A stretch of DNA of 64,000 nt from Pseudomonas sp. NKUCC02_KPG (GCF_019345465.1 NZ_JAHKRC010000007.1:186001-250000), one strand, 5' to 3'; shown: positions 1 to 9,554, counted from the first letter of the stretch. The notes: a model not told the origin generated them from the letters alone. Made by a program: numbers and translations.

Positions 1-399
1 TCGCTTGCCCGGTGGCACCAGGCTGCCTGCACCAACGATCACGTCGTCTTCAATAATGGCGCCGTCCATCACGATGCTGCCCATGCCGATCAGGATCCGG
101 TTTCCCACGTGACAGCCGTGCAGCATGACTTTGTGGGCGATGGTCACGTCATCGCCGATCAGCAGCGGGAAACCCTCGGGGTTGAACGGGCCTGCGTGGG
201 TGATGTGGAGCACGCAGCCGTCTTGAACGCTGGTGCGTGCACCGATGCGGATGCGGTGCATGTCGCCGCGAATCACGGTCAGCGGCCAGATAGAACTGTC
301 GTCGCCGATCTCGACGTCGCCGATCACCACTGCCGAGCGGTCAACAAAGGCGCGCTCGCCCAGGGTCGGTGTGTGCTGCTGGAACGGACGAATGGACAC
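1..399 (-). CDS. gamma carbonic anhydrase family protein (3' part missing)
   Basis: Only the first 133 codons are inside the window; the family is usually about 175-180 residues, so the C-terminus lies beyond base 1. Reading leftwards from a GTG start at 399 the protein has the repeating hexapeptide pattern of a left-handed beta-helix (VIGDVEIGDDSSIW, IRIGARTSVQDGCVLH, LIGDDVTIAHKVMLHGC, RILIGMGSIVMDGA). Two His that would sit at the trimer-interface metal site are visible in the TIAHKVMLHGC stretch, with a third in CVLHITH. Family members (YrdA/PaaY type) are cytosolic trimers; whether this one hydrates CO2 or is a ferripyochelin-binding-type homologue cannot be told. It diverges from prlC. 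Confidence 0.85.
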   Translation of the reverse strand, partial: MSIRPFQQHTPTLGERAFVDRSAVVIGDVEIGDDSSIWPLTVIRGDMHRIRIGARTSVQDGCVLHITHAGPFNPEGFPLLIGDDVTIAHKVMLHGCHVGNRILIGMGSIVMDGAIIEDDVIVGAGSLVPPGKR

Positions 400-501
400 G
401 AATAGCTTCCTTCTTTAGCAGTGATAGCGGGGCTGATTGCTGCGCAGTGCGTCGATTGTAATTAAGATGGCCCAATGTTTCTTCAAGCCAAGGTGCCAAA
501 C

Positions 502-2553
502 GTGAGCGAGAACAACCCTCTTTTGCAGCCCTACGACCTGCCGCCGTTCTCGGCGATCCGTCCTGAGCACGTACAACCGGCCATCGAACAGATCCTCGCC
601 GACAACCGTGTCGGCATTCAAAACATCCTCAAAGATCAGGGCCAGAACCCGACATGGGCGGGTCTGGTGTTGGCGATGGATGAGCTGAATGACCGACTGG
701 GCGCGGCCTGGAGCCCGGTCAGCCACCTTAACGCGGTGTGCAACAGCAGCGAACTGCGTGAAGCCTATGAGGCTTGCTTGCCTGCCTTGAGCGCCTATTC
801 CACCGAGATGGGCCAGAACCGCGAACTGTTCCAGGCTTTCGAAGCGTTGGCCCACAGCCCGCAAGTGGCTGGTTTCGACCAGGCGCAAAAAACCATTCTT
901 GAGCACTCGCTGCGTGACTTCCGCCTGTCGGGTATTGACCTGCCGGAGGCTGAGCAAAAGCGTTATGCCGAAGTCCAGAGCAAACTGTCGGAGCTGGGCA
1001 GCAAGTTCTCCAACCAGTTGCTGGACGCGACCCAGGCCTGGACCAAGCACATCACCGATGAAGCCGCACTGGCGGGCCTGACCGATTCGGCCAAGGCGCA
1101 AATGGCCGCTGCTGCACAGGCCAAAGGCCTGGATGGCTGGCTGATCAGTCTGGAGTTCCCGAGCTACTTCCCGGTCATGACCTACGCACAGGACCGCGCC
1201 CTGCGCGAAGAAGTCTATGCCGCGTATTGCACCCGGGCGTCAGATCAAGGCCCGAATGCCGGCAAGTTCGACAACGGCCCGGTCATGGAAGAAATCCTCG
1301 ACCTGCGTCAGGAACTGGCAAAACTTTTGGGTTTTGGCAGCTTTGCAGAGCTGAGCCTGGCCACCAAAATGGCCGAGACACCGGATCAGGTGCTGACCTT
1401 CCTGCGCGATCTGGCCAAGCGCAGCAAGCCATTTGCCGCTCGCGACCTTGAGCAGCTGCAAGCCTACGCCGCCGAGCAAGGCACCCCGGAGCTTAAAAGC
1501 TGGGACACAGGCTTCTTCGGCGAAAAACTGCGCGAGCAGCGCTACAGCGTGTCGCAAGAGGCACTGCGTGCCTACTTCCCGATCGACAAGGTACTGGGCG
1601 GCCTGTTTGCCATTGTGCAGAAGTTGTACGGGATCGAGATTGCCGAGATCAAAGGCTTCGACACCTGGCACCCGGATGTTCGCCTGTTCGAAATCAAGGA
1701 AAACGGCCAGCACATCGGGCGCTTCTTCTTTGACCTCTATGCCCGTGCCAACAAGCGCGGCGGTGCCTGGATGGACGGCGCCCGCGACCGTCGTCGCACG
1801 GCAGCCGGCACGCTGCAAAGCCCGGTGGCGAACCTTGTGTGCAACTTCACCCCGGCGGTTGCGGGCAAGCCTGCGCTGTTGACCCACGATGAAGTGACCA
1901 CCCTGTTCCACGAGTTCGGCCACGGCTTGCACCACATGCTGACCGAAATCGAACACGCGGGCGTATCGGGCATCAACGGCGTGGCCTGGGATGCGGTCGA
2001 GTTGCCGAGCCAGTTCATGGAAAACTGGTGCTGGGAGCCTGAAGGCCTGGCGCTGATTTCCAGCCATTACGAAACCGGCGAAGCATTGCCCAAAGACCTG
2101 CTGGACAAGATGCTCGCCGCCAAGAACTTCCAGTCCGGGCTGATGATGGTTCGCCAGCTGGAGTTCTCCCTGTTCGACTTCGAGCTGCACGCCACCCACG
2201 GTGACGGTCGCAGTGTGGCGCAGGTGCTGGACGGCATCCGCGACGAGGTTTCGGTCATGCGCCCACCGGCGTACAACCGCTTCCCCAACAGCTTTGCGCA
2301 TATTTTTGCCGGTGGTTACGCAGCGGGTTACTACAGCTACAAGTGGGCTGAAGTGCTGTCGGCCGATGCGTTCTCGCGCTTTGAAGAAGAAGGCGTATTC
2401 AACCCGCACACGGGCAAGGCGTTCCGTCAGGCGATTCTGGCCCGTGGCGGTTCGAAGGCTCCAATGGAGCTGTTCAAGGACTTCCGTGGTCGTGAGCCGT
2501 CGATTGACGCGCTGTTGCGCCACAGCGGCCTGACTGAGGATTCGGCGGCATGA
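502..2553 (+). CDS. prlC: oligopeptidase A (M3 metallopeptidase)
   Basis: Cytosolic zinc metallopeptidase of family M3 (thimet oligopeptidase-like) that degrades short peptides, including cleaved signal peptides. The zinc motif HEFGH is at about residues 470-474, inside TTLFHEFGHGLHHML, and the following helix carries the expected third ligand region (WDAVELPSQFMENW). The protein is 683 residues, the normal length. An ATG at 475 in frame would add nine residues, but the GTG at 502 gives the family N-terminus (SENNPLLQPYDLPPF) and has AAGG about 8 bases upstream, so I prefer it. The stop overlaps the start of the next gene (ATGA), implying translational coupling. Confidence 0.95.
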   Translation: MSENNPLLQPYDLPPFSAIRPEHVQPAIEQILADNRVGIQNILKDQGQNPTWAGLVLAMDELNDRLGAAWSPVSHLNAVCNSSELREAYEACLPALSAYSTEMGQNRELFQAFEALAHSPQVAGFDQAQKTILEHSLRDFRLSGIDLPEAEQKRYAEVQSKLSELGSKFSNQLLDATQAWTKHITDEAALAGLTDSAKAQMAAAAQAKGLDGWLISLEFPSYFPVMTYAQDRALREEVYAAYCTRASDQGPNAGKFDNGPVMEEILDLRQELAKLLGFGSFAELSLATKMAETPDQVLTFLRDLAKRSKPFAARDLEQLQAYAAEQGTPELKSWDTGFFGEKLREQRYSVSQEALRAYFPIDKVLGGLFAIVQKLYGIEIAEIKGFDTWHPDVRLFEIKENGQHIGRFFFDLYARANKRGGAWMDGARDRRRTAAGTLQSPVANLVCNFTPAVAGKPALLTHDEVTTLFHEFGHGLHHMLTEIEHAGVSGINGVAWDAVELPSQFMENWCWEPEGLALISSHYETGEALPKDLLDKMLAAKNFQSGLMMVRQLEFSLFDFELHATHGDGRSVAQVLDGIRDEVSVMRPPAYNRFPNSFAHIFAGGYAAGYYSYKWAEVLSADAFSRFEEEGVFNPHTGKAFRQAILARGGSKAPMELFKDFRGREPSIDALLRHSGLTEDSAA

Positions 2554-2828
2554 GTGATGCACCTGTGAATGTGACCAAAAAACGCTTTATCGCCGGGGCT
2601 GTCTGCCCGGCGTGCAGCGAGCCCGACAAGTTGATGATGTGGAACGAAGACGACGTGCCGCACCGCGAATGTGTGGCCTGCGGTTATTCGGATACGTTGA
2701 ATGAGCAAGGTTTGTCGGTGCCCAAGGAATTGGGTACGCGGGTCAATGTTTCGGCGTTGAAAAAAGCACCGGACCCTAAAGTGCAGGCGGTGCAGTTTTT
2801 TCCGAATCCGAAGCTGAAAAAGCCTTAG
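2550..2828 (+). CDS. YheV-family putative zinc ribbon protein
   Basis: Small cytosolic protein of 92 residues with two CxxC pairs (CPAC near residue 24 and CVAC near residue 47) spaced as in a zinc ribbon, followed by a basic tail rich in Lys and Pro. It matches the YheV/DUF2387 family, whose role is unknown; in many gamma-proteobacteria it sits directly behind prlC, as here, with a 4-base overlap. Co-expression with the oligopeptidase is therefore likely. I see no catalytic motif. Confidence 0.85.
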   Translation: MSDAPVNVTKKRFIAGAVCPACSEPDKLMMWNEDDVPHRECVACGYSDTLNEQGLSVPKELGTRVNVSALKKAPDPKVQAVQFFPNPKLKKP

Positions 2829-2842
2829 ATCCACTCTGAAAC

Positions 2843-2929
2843 TGTGGGAGCGGGCTTGCTCGCGATGCAACCGACGCGGCTTATCTTGAAACCACGTTGC
2901 TGCCATCGCGAGCAAGCCCGCTCCCACAA
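2843..2929. repeat. REP-type palindrome pair, family A
   Basis: Two inverted copies of GTGGGAGCGGGCTTGCTCGC flank about 45 bases. The element lies between the convergent ends of the yheV-like gene and cysA. Near-identical elements occur at 14941, 23507, 36903, 41586 and 60010. No other transcription terminator is visible here, so the hairpin may protect or end both transcripts. Confidence 0.9.
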
Positions 2930-2940
2930 GGGCAGTGGGC

Positions 2941-3921
2941 TTACGCCTTTTGCCATACCTTCGGCTTGAAGAACAGCGTCTCGCCGCGCGCCAGATTGGT
3001 CAGGCTGTCGTGGTCCTTGACCACTTCAACTTCGATCAACTCGCTTTGCCCTTCAACTTTCAGTGTCACCCGGGTGGTCGCGCCCAATGGGCGGATGTCG
3101 CGTACCTGCGCGGCATGGTGGTCTTCGATCTCGTGACGGGACAACGACACTTCGTGCGGACGGAACAGCAGGTGCTGATCTTCACCGATGTGCAGGCGGT
3201 TGGAGTCGCCCAGGAAGTGGTAAACAAAATCGCTGGCCGGGTTTTCGTAGACTTCGCCCGGTGAGCCGATCTGCTCGATCACGCCCTTGTTCATCACCAC
3301 GATACGGTCGGCCACTTCCATGGCTTCTTCCTGGTCGTGGGTCACGAATACCGAGGTCAGGTTGATGTCTTCGTGCAGGCGCGCCAACCAGCGGCGCAGC
3401 TCTTTACGGACCTTGGCGTCCAGCGCGCCGAACGGTTCGTCCAGCAGCAGTACCTTGGGTTCTACGGCCAGTGCGCGGGCCAGGGCGATACGCTGGCGCT
3501 GACCGCCTGAGAGCTGCTCAGGGTAGCGATCCGACAACCAGTCCAGTTGCACCATGTTCAGCAGTTCGTGGACTTTTTCGGCGATGCGGGTTTCGCTCGG
3601 GCGTTCCTTTTTCGGCTTCATGCGCAGGCCGAAAGCGACGTTGTCGAACACCGTCATGTGGCGGAACAACGCGTAATGCTGGAACACAAAACCGACGTTA
3701 CGATCACGCACGTCGTGCCCCGAGACGTCTTCACCGTGGAACACGATGTTGCCTTCGTCCGGGGTTTCCAGGCCGGCGATGATGCGCAGCAAGGTGGTTT
3801 TGCCGCAGCCCGACGGGCCGAGCAGGGCGACCAGTTCGCCGCTGTGGATATCCAGGTTGATGCTGTTCAGCGCCTTGAAGGCGTTGAAGTTCTTGCTGAC
3901 GTTACGGACTTCGATCGACAT
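2941..3921 (-). CDS. cysA: sulfate/thiosulfate ABC transporter ATP-binding protein
   Basis: ATPase subunit of the CysTWA-Sbp sulfate importer at the inner membrane. Walker A (GPSGCGKTT, about residues 35-43), Q-loop (VFQHYALF), signature LSGGQRQR (about 135), Walker B ([12 protein letters not shown]) and the H-loop (VTHDQEEA) are all intact. The C-terminal about 90 residues form a TOBE-like regulatory domain ending KPKVW. Length 326 is normal. It is the last gene of a minus-strand operon, starting 3 bases after cysW, and its end faces a REP-type palindrome. Expression is expected to rise under sulfur limitation through CysB. Confidence 0.96.
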   Translation of the reverse strand: MSIEVRNVSKNFNAFKALNSINLDIHSGELVALLGPSGCGKTTLLRIIAGLETPDEGNIVFHGEDVSGHDVRDRNVGFVFQHYALFRHMTVFDNVAFGLRMKPKKERPSETRIAEKVHELLNMVQLDWLSDRYPEQLSGGQRQRIALARALAVEPKVLLLDEPFGALDAKVRKELRRWLARLHEDINLTSVFVTHDQEEAMEVADRIVVMNKGVIEQIGSPGEVYENPASDFVYHFLGDSNRLHIGEDQHLLFRPHEVSLSRHEIEDHHAAQVRDIRPLGATTRVTLKVEGQSELIEVEVVKDHDSLTNLARGETLFFKPKVWQKA

Positions 3922-3924
3922 GGT

Positions 3925-4797
3925 TTATTCCTCCGCGGCGCTGGCGCGCAGGCGGTTAATACGGGATTCGCTCCACTGCTTAAGCAGCAGGATGAAGAGC
4001 GCCATAATCAGCAACAGGGTCGCCACAGCGAAGGCGGCAACGTGGTTGTATTCGTTGTAGAGGATCTCGACGTGCAACGGCAGCGTGTTGGTCACCCCGC
4101 GAATGTGCCCGGAAACCACCGACACCGCACCGAACTCACCCATCGCCCGTGCAGTACACAGCACCACGCCGTAGATCAGGCCCCATTTGATATTGGGTAC
4201 GGTCACGTGCCAGAACATTTGCCAGCCGTTGGCGCCCAGCAGGCGTGCGGCTTCTTCTTCCTGGGTGCCCTGCTCCTGCATCAGCGGGATCAGTTCACGG
4301 GCCACGAACGGTACGGTGACGAAGATGGTTGCCAGCACGATGCCCGGCAAGGCGAAGACGATCTGGATGTCGTGCTCTTGCAGCCACTTGCCGAAGAAGC
4401 CCTGGGCGCCAAACATCAGCACGTAGACCAGACCGGCGATCACCGGCGAGACCGAGAACGGAAGGTCGATCAGCGTGACCAGGATGCTCTTGCCGCGAAA
4501 GCTGTATTTGCTCACGCACCAGGCCGCGCTGACACCGAATACCACGTTCAGCGGAACGGAAATCACCACCGCAATGATGGTGAGCTTCAGGGCTGACAAG
4601 GCATCGGGTTCGATGATGGCGTCGACGAACGTGCCGATCCCCATTTTCAAGCCCTGGGACACCACGATCAGCAGCGGCAGCAGCAGGAACAGGATGAAAA
4701 ACAACCAGCCGAAACCGATCAGCAGGCGCCGCGACGTCGGGCTCCCCCGACGGGCGGCGTTGGCTACGGATGAGGCACTTGGTGTTGAACTGGACAT
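3925..4797 (-). CDS. cysW: sulfate ABC transporter permease CysW
   Basis: Inner-membrane permease of 290 residues with about six hydrophobic helices. The EAA loop that docks on the ATPase is recognisable ([22 protein letters not shown], about residues 180-200). A hydrophilic N-terminal tail of about 20 residues (Ser/Ala rich) precedes the first membrane segment. It forms the channel as a heterodimer with CysT, encoded 13 bases upstream, and is followed 3 bases later by cysA, so the three are one transcript. Confidence 0.95.
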   Translation of the reverse strand: MSSSTPSASSVANAARRGSPTSRRLLIGFGWLFFILFLLLPLLIVVSQGLKMGIGTFVDAIIEPDALSALKLTIIAVVISVPLNVVFGVSAAWCVSKYSFRGKSILVTLIDLPFSVSPVIAGLVYVLMFGAQGFFGKWLQEHDIQIVFALPGIVLATIFVTVPFVARELIPLMQEQGTQEEEAARLLGANGWQMFWHVTVPNIKWGLIYGVVLCTARAMGEFGAVSVVSGHIRGVTNTLPLHVEILYNEYNHVAAFAVATLLLIMALFILLLKQWSESRINRLRASAAEE

Positions 4798-4810
4798 GGT
4801 CAGGCCTCCT

Positions 4811-5629
4811 TCACGGTTTTTCGATGCGGCGCTGAATCAAGTTGATGATCAGCAGCAAAATGAAGGAAACCACCAGCATCATCACGCCAATGGCCGTGGC
4901 ACCGGTGTAGTCGTATTGGTCCAGCTTGACCATGATCAGCAACGGCAGGATTTCGGTTTTGAACGGCATGTTACCGGCGATGAAAATCACCGAGCCGTAC
5001 TCACCGACACCCCGGGCAAACGCCAGGGCAAAGCCGGTCAGCCAGGCGGGCAGCAGGGCTGGCACCAGAATGTAGCGGAACACCTGCAGCGGCTTGGCGC
5101 CCAGGCAGGCAGCCGCTTCTTCGATTTCTCGCGGAATATCGGCCAGTACCGGCTGCACCGTACGCACCACAAACGGCAGGGTGACGAAGGTCAGTGCCAG
5201 GGTGATACCCATCGGGGTGTAGGCGATCTTGAAGCCCAGGTCGGTGGCGAACTGGCCAATCCAGCCGTTGGGAGCGTACAGGGCGGTCAGGGCGATACCG
5301 GCGACGGCGGTCGGCAGGGCAAACGGCAGGTCGATCATGGCGTCGATGACCTTGCGTCCCGGGAAGGTATAACGCACCAGCACCCAGGCCAGCACGGTGC
5401 CGATGATGCCGTTGATGATGGCCGCGACAAAGGCGGTACCAAAGCTCAGTTGCAGCGCAGCCAGCACCCGTGGAGCGGTGATGATGGCCCAGAACTGGTC
5501 CCAGGTCAGTTGAGCGGCATGCACGAACATCGCCGCCAGTGGAATGAGCACAATCAGGCTGAGGTACACCAAGGTGTAGCCCAGCGTCAGCCCGAAGCCG
5601 GGTATGACGGGGGAGATACGACGCGACAT
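4811..5629 (-). CDS. cysT: sulfate ABC transporter permease CysT
   Basis: Partner permease (also called CysU), 272 residues, about six membrane helices, with the EAA-type loop [17 protein letters not shown] near residue 180. The ATG at 5629 ([13 protein letters not shown]) has AAGGAC about 6 bases upstream. An in-frame ATG 33 bases earlier would add MRASCVNPRTF without a ribosome site, so the shorter form is preferred. The gene is 90 bases downstream of sbp and 13 bases before cysW. Confidence 0.95.
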   Translation of the reverse strand: MSRRISPVIPGFGLTLGYTLVYLSLIVLIPLAAMFVHAAQLTWDQFWAIITAPRVLAALQLSFGTAFVAAIINGIIGTVLAWVLVRYTFPGRKVIDAMIDLPFALPTAVAGIALTALYAPNGWIGQFATDLGFKIAYTPMGITLALTFVTLPFVVRTVQPVLADIPREIEEAAACLGAKPLQVFRYILVPALLPAWLTGFALAFARGVGEYGSVIFIAGNMPFKTEILPLLIMVKLDQYDYTGATAIGVMMLVVSFILLLIINLIQRRIEKP

Positions 5630-5719
5630 AAAAGTCCTTGGGTTAACGCACGAGGCCCGCAACCAATTGCGGGCCTGATGTTCTAGCTTTAAGCGTGGCC
5701 CGAAGGCCCGCCCCGCAGG

Positions 5720-6733
5720 TTATTGCGCCTGGTAAATCTGGTCGAACACGCCGCCGTCATTAAAGAATTTCGGCTGCGCAGTTTTCCAGCCACCGAAGTC
5801 TTTGTCGATAGTCACCAGTTCCAGTTTCGGAAATTGTTTGGCGTATTTGGCAGCAACGGCCGCGTCACGTGGACGGTAGAAGTTCTTCGCCGCGATTTCC
5901 TGGCCAGCCGGGCTGTAGAGGTGTTCCAGGTAGGCTTTGGCGATTTCGGAGTTGCCTTTTTTCTCGGCGTTTTTGTCGACTACAGCCACCGGTGGCTCAG
6001 CCAGAATCGACAGCGAAGGCACGACGATATCGAACTTGTCACCGCCACCGTCTTCCTTGAGTGCCAGGAACGCTTCGTTTTCCCAGGCCAGCAACACGTC
6101 ACCCTGACCGTTGTTGACGAAGGTAATGGTCGAACCGCGTGCGCCGGTATCCAGCACGGGTACGTGTTTGAACAGCTCTTTTACGTATTCCTTGGCTTTT
6201 TCCTCGTTACCACCGTTGGCTTTAAGGCCGTAGGCGTATGCCGCAAGGAAGTTCCAGCGAGCGCCGCCGCTGGTTTTAGGGTTCGGGGTAATGACCGATA
6301 CGCCTTCTTTGGTCAGGTCGCCCCAGTCCTTGATGCCTTTAGGGTTGCCCTTGCGTACCAGGAACACGATGGTCGAGGTGTACGGGGTGCTGGCGTCCGG
6401 CAGGCGGGTTTGCCAGTTTTCCGGCAGCGAGCCTTTGTTGATTTTGGCAATTTCGTCAATGTCACCGGCCAGGGCCAGGGTCACGACGTCGGCACGCAGG
6501 CCGTCGATCACGCCGCGAGCCTGTTTGCCCGAGCCGCCGTGGGATTGCTGGATTTTGACGTTGTCGCCGGGGTGGCTGGCTTTCCAGAAGTGGGTGAATT
6601 CGGTGTTGTAATCCTGGTACAGCTCGCGAGTCGGATCGTAGGAAACGTTGAGCAACTCATAATCTTTGGCTGCAGCGGAGCCAGCAAAAATGGCACTGGC
6701 CAGCGCGGCCAAAGCGTAACGGCGTAGGGACAT
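5720..6733 (-). CDS. sbp: periplasmic sulfate-binding protein
   Basis: Substrate-binding protein of the sulfate importer, 337 residues. The N-terminus is a classical signal peptide ([21 protein letters not shown]), with cleavage probably before [16 protein letters not shown]. The family motifs [34 protein letters not shown] and [11 protein letters not shown] are present and supply the main-chain groups that bind the oxyanion. Expected to deliver sulfate (possibly thiosulfate) to CysTWA. The Shine-Dalgarno GGAG lies about 9 bases before the ATG. Confidence 0.95.
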   Translation of the reverse strand: MSLRRYALAALASAIFAGSAAAKDYELLNVSYDPTRELYQDYNTEFTHFWKASHPGDNVKIQQSHGGSGKQARGVIDGLRADVVTLALAGDIDEIAKINKGSLPENWQTRLPDASTPYTSTIVFLVRKGNPKGIKDWGDLTKEGVSVITPNPKTSGGARWNFLAAYAYGLKANGGNEEKAKEYVKELFKHVPVLDTGARGSTITFVNNGQGDVLLAWENEAFLALKEDGGGDKFDIVVPSLSILAEPPVAVVDKNAEKKGNSEIAKAYLEHLYSPAGQEIAAKNFYRPRDAAVAAKYAKQFPKLELVTIDKDFGGWKTAQPKFFNDGGVFDQIYQAQ

Positions 6734-6771
6734 AGGTGAGGCTCCAAAGCTTTTTCTAGTTTTTTTATGAG

Positions 6772-6791
6772 GCGCACTCGCGTGAATGCGC
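6772..6791 (-). other. oscA-sbp intergenic hairpin
   Basis: Eight-base arms (GCGCATTC and GAGTGCGC on the minus strand, one G-U pair) around a four-base loop in the 68 bases between oscA and sbp. No T-run follows it, so it is not a convincing terminator. It could protect the 5' end of the abundant sbp message; this is inference. Confidence 0.4.
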
Positions 6792-6801
6792 TTTCTATTG
6801 A

Positions 6802-6984
6802 TCAGGCGTTTTTTTGACTCGGGTTTTGCAGACGGAATTTTTCTTTACGTTCGATCTGAACCACTTGAGCGTTGTGCACAGTGATTTCAACAGCACCAAA
6901 GCGCAGGTCTCGCAGCGCGCTCTGGATTTCCCGAAGGATGGTTGCTTCGTCCTGGCCGTCAACGCTACGCAGAGATGCGCTCAT
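6802..6984 (-). CDS. oscA: OscA/YezD-family small sulfur-starvation protein (DUF2292)
   Basis: Sixty residues: [16 protein letters not shown] followed by a domain that alternates strands and helices ([26 protein letters not shown]). This is the DUF2292/YezD family. From the literature, the P. corrugata oscA gene upstream of sbp is needed for the sulfur-starvation response and for chromate resistance; I infer orthology from sequence and position. The ATG at 6984 has AGGAG 8 bases upstream; the longer frame from 7035 lacks one. First gene of the sulfate uptake operon. Biochemical function is unknown. Confidence 0.85.
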   Translation of the reverse strand: MSASLRSVDGQDEATILREIQSALRDLRFGAVEITVHNAQVVQIERKEKFRLQNPSQKNA

Positions 6985-7053
6985 GGTGCTGCTCCTGAAA
7001 ATATGGGTGCCGACAGGGATGCTGGCGTAGGGCAATAGTAGTGAGGCAGGGAT

Positions 7054-7078
7054 ATTCTTAAAAATACTATTTAAGAAT
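7054..7078. promoter_or_regulatory. perfect inverted repeat upstream of oscA, candidate CysB operator
   Basis: ATTCTTAA and TTAAGAAT are exact inverted repeats separated by nine bases, in an AT-rich stretch about 70-95 bases upstream of the oscA start. LysR-type activators such as CysB bind AT-rich dyads just upstream of weak -35 regions. A -10-like TACTAT follows on the minus strand nearer the gene. Identity of the regulator is inferred from the operon's function. Confidence 0.5.
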
Positions 7079-7115
7079 GTTTATATAACTGAAAGCTCAA
7101 AACGGTCCCGTCGTA

Positions 7116-7194
7116 GTAGTCGCTGCCGAGGAACGAAGGCTGCGAGCTATTGATTTTTAAGCGCTCGCAGCCTTCGTGCCTCGGCAGCGACTAC
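7116..7194. repeat. REP-type palindrome pair, family B
   Basis: Inverted copies of GTAGTCGCTGCCGAGG...GAAGGCTGCGAGC around a short AT-rich loop. Same family as the elements at 9555, 28231 and 45043. It lies in the 331-base gap between the divergent oscA and TIGR02647 genes, beside the candidate operator. The remainder of the gap shows nothing else I can name. Confidence 0.85.
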
Positions 7195-7315
7195 ACTCCA
7201 ACTGCCTTATAACGACAGGCTGTTTTATAAAGGTGGGAACTGTCACTGGACAGTCAGCGCGAGTGCGATCACCTTAGAGCGGCTGTCGTCTTTTCCTGCA
7301 TAGTCTGGAGTCTTT

Positions 7316-7564
7316 ATGTCGTTTACCCCTGAGTTGGTTGCCGAACTGGAAGTCCTTGCACTGTTTGACTTGGAAAGTACCCTTGAGGGCCTGAAGATCC
7401 ATCAACACGCGGCACCCGAAAAAGTGGCTGCTGCACGTCGTTTGTATGACAAGAAGCTCATTGACCAACCCGATGGCGGTTACCTGACTAGCCTGGGCCG
7501 TGATGCTGCTCAGAGTGTTCAAGTACTGCTGACAATTCTTGTAGAGTCCAAAGAAATCGCCTGA
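7316..7564 (+). CDS. TIGR02647 family protein
   Basis: Eighty-two residues, mostly helical, with a winged-helix-like tail (LIDQPDGGYLTSLGRDAAQSVQVL). It matches the conserved Pseudomonas family TIGR02647, of unknown function, commonly found next to the class I adenylate cyclase, as here. It may be a small DNA-binding protein, but no family-specific residue proves that. ATG at 7316 with a weak GGAG upstream. Confidence 0.75.
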   Translation: MSFTPELVAELEVLALFDLESTLEGLKIHQHAAPEKVAAARRLYDKKLIDQPDGGYLTSLGRDAAQSVQVLLTILVESKEIA

Positions 7565-7729
7565 CGCCACGCCGCGCCCTCGGGATCTGAACGACCAATG
7601 ATTCCGCGGGCACACTTCTTCGCGCAGTAAAATTCTGACCTCAAACACCCATTCCTCCTGAGTCTTTGATACGGCGGGCTGTAGACTCCCACTCCCTTTT
7701 GTCTTGTGGCGAGCCGGTCTGAGCGTGAA

Positions 7730-9013
7730 ATGACGTGCCCTCCTGAAACACTCCCCATGCCGAGCGATGGAGTCGAGCGACAGACTCTCCTGCAACTTCG
7801 TGGGCGGTTTCTCACCGTCAATCAGGGTCGCATGGCCCGTGCAATGGAAGGCCTTGCACCCCATCAGCAATCGCTGCTGAGGCTGTTGGCGCTGTGTTTT
7901 CACGTGAATCACCCGCTGTTGCCCGGCTATGTTTCGGACTGCACCCCGGCCGGGGTGTCGGGCTATGAACCTGACGCCTCCACCCTTGGCGCAGCGCAGC
8001 AACTGATCCGGGACTTTTCCTGCAGCACGGGCCGCGCCTGCGCTTCAAAACCGATTCATGGGCTTTTTTTGATGGGCAGTCTAGGGACTTTGGCCCAGAC
8101 CGATCAAAGCGATATGGACGTGTGGATTTGTCTGGGGCCGGACTTGAGCGACATGGCGGTGGCGGCGTTGCGCAAAAAATGTCGACGGCTGGAAGTCTGG
8201 GCGGCAAGCCTGGGGGTTGAAGCGCATTTTTTTCTGATTGATGCGCAGCGTTTCGCCCAGGGCGAATGTGACTCCCAACCGAGCAACGACGGGAGTGCAG
8301 AGCCTCGCAACAGGTTGTTGCTGGATGAGTTTTATCGCACCGCTATCTGGCTCGCGGGGCGTACGCCGATGTGGTGGTGGGTGCCGGCATATCAGGAGGC
8401 TCGCTACGCCGAATGTGCCCAAGGGCTATTGGCCAATGACGTTGTGGGTCACGATGAAACCATTGATCTCGGGCACCTGGCGCAGATTGCCCCCGCAGAA
8501 CTGCTGGGCGCCGGGCTGTGGCAATTGTTCAAGGGCATTGAGTCGCCGTACAAGTCAGTGCTCAAGCTGTTGCTGGTCGAGGTGTATGCCAGCGAGCACC
8601 CACGGGTGAACTGTCTGAGTATGGGGTTCAAGAAGAGGGTGTACGCCGATCGGCTCGACCTTGATGAGCTGGACCCCTACGTGGTGGTGTACCGGCGAAT
8701 CGAGCAGTACCTGCAGGGGCGCGGCGAGTTGCAGCGTCTGGAACTGGTTCGCCGCAGCCTGTACCTGAAGGTCGGCCACACGCTGAGCAGTGGCGCGACG
8801 GGTATGCAGTGGCAGCGGTTGCTGCTGCAGCGCCTGACCCGCGAGTGGGGCTGGGATGAGCAGCAATTGGCAATGCTCGACAATCGCTCGCAGTGGGGGG
8901 CGCAGCAGGTCAGTCATGAGCTGCGGGCTTTGGCCCGTGAGCTGAGTGTCAGCTACCGGTCCTTGTGCACGTTTGCCCGCGACGAGAGGCCATCAACCAA
9001 ACTTAAGCGTTGA
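7730..9013 (+). pseudogene. cyaA: class I adenylate cyclase, C-terminal half deleted
   Basis: Makes cAMP from ATP in the intact family. The nucleotidyltransferase core is present: GS at residues 116-117 and the metal-binding acids D128 and D130 in SDMDVW, then FYRTAIWLAGRTPMWWWVP and the class I signature ESPYKSVLKLLLVEVYASEHPR. Homology continues to SYRSLCTFAR and then stops; the last residues (STKLKR) are read from the antisense of the rnk 3' end. The product would be 427 residues against about 945 in other Pseudomonas (remembered), so roughly 510 C-terminal residues are gone. In E. coli an N-terminal fragment of about 446 residues is reported active, so this piece could still work without its regulatory half. 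Start chosen at ATG 7730; an ATG at 7706 is also in frame. Confidence 0.85.
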
Positions 9014-9416
9014 AGTCACTTGCGGCTTTTGGCTGGTATTCAACTTCAAGCAGTTCCAGTTTCAGGGTTTTGCCGCCTGGAGCTGGCCAGTTGATGTGTT
9101 GACCGACCTGCAAACCCAGCAGTGCGCTGCCGACAGGGGCCAGAATCGAAACCTTGCCTTCGTCGGCGTTGGCGTCTTTCGGGTACACCAATGTCAGGCG
9201 GTAGTCCTTGCCACTGCTTTCTTCGCGGCAGTGCACACGCGAATTCATGGTCACAACACCAGCAGGCACCTCTTCGTGGCCGACGATGGTTTCGGCGCGA
9301 TCGAGTTCGGCTTGCAATGCCTCAATGCCAGGAGTCGTTTCTGGCAAGCTGTCGATGAGTTGCTCCAGACGCTGTACGTCCAGGCGAGTGAGGATGAGTG
9401 GGGTTGGGGTGCTCAT
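9003..9416 (-). CDS. rnk: nucleoside diphosphate kinase regulator Rnk
   Basis: Cytosolic protein of 137 residues with a short N-terminal coiled-coil-like arm (LTRLDVQRLEQLIDSLPE) and a GreA/GreB-type C-terminal FKBP-like domain (MNSRVHCRE...YRLTLVYPKDAN...ILAPVGSALLGLQVG). Rnk binds RNA polymerase and influences Ndk levels; in P. aeruginosa it affects alginate. The ATG at 9416 is preferred to the in-frame ATG at 9443. Its last 11 bases overlap, on the opposite strand, the end of the truncated cyaA, so the deletion that cut cyaA ended at or just outside the rnk stop. Confidence 0.93.
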   Translation of the reverse strand: MSTPTPLILTRLDVQRLEQLIDSLPETTPGIEALQAELDRAETIVGHEEVPAGVVTMNSRVHCREESSGKDYRLTLVYPKDANADEGKVSILAPVGSALLGLQVGQHINWPAPGGKTLKLELLEVEYQPKAASDFNA

Positions 9417-9451
9417 GACCTGGCAGACTCCTTTTTTCTGCACGAAAAAGC

Positions 9452-9480
9452 AAAACCCCGCCGGAAAATGGCGGGGTTTT
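9452..9480 (-). terminator. intrinsic terminator upstream of rnk
   Basis: AAAACCCCGCC pairs with GGCGGGGTTTT around a seven-base loop. Read on the minus strand it is followed by TTTTGCTTTTT, so it should end the cyaY-DUF1289 transcript before rnk. Confidence 0.75.
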
Positions 9481-9554
9481 GACGAACCTCGTTAGTGCGA
9501 GGCGTACCCGGACACTACCACAGCAAAATAAATACACAAGCCATGCCAAATCCC

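Noticed and set aside
1240..2562. Open frame of 440 codons antisense to prlC
   Set aside because: Overlaps a certain M3 peptidase; no start signal.
2843..2929. CRISPR-like repeat arrangement
   Set aside because: The palindromes occur as isolated inverted pairs at gene ends, with no tandem repeat-spacer array and no cas genes.
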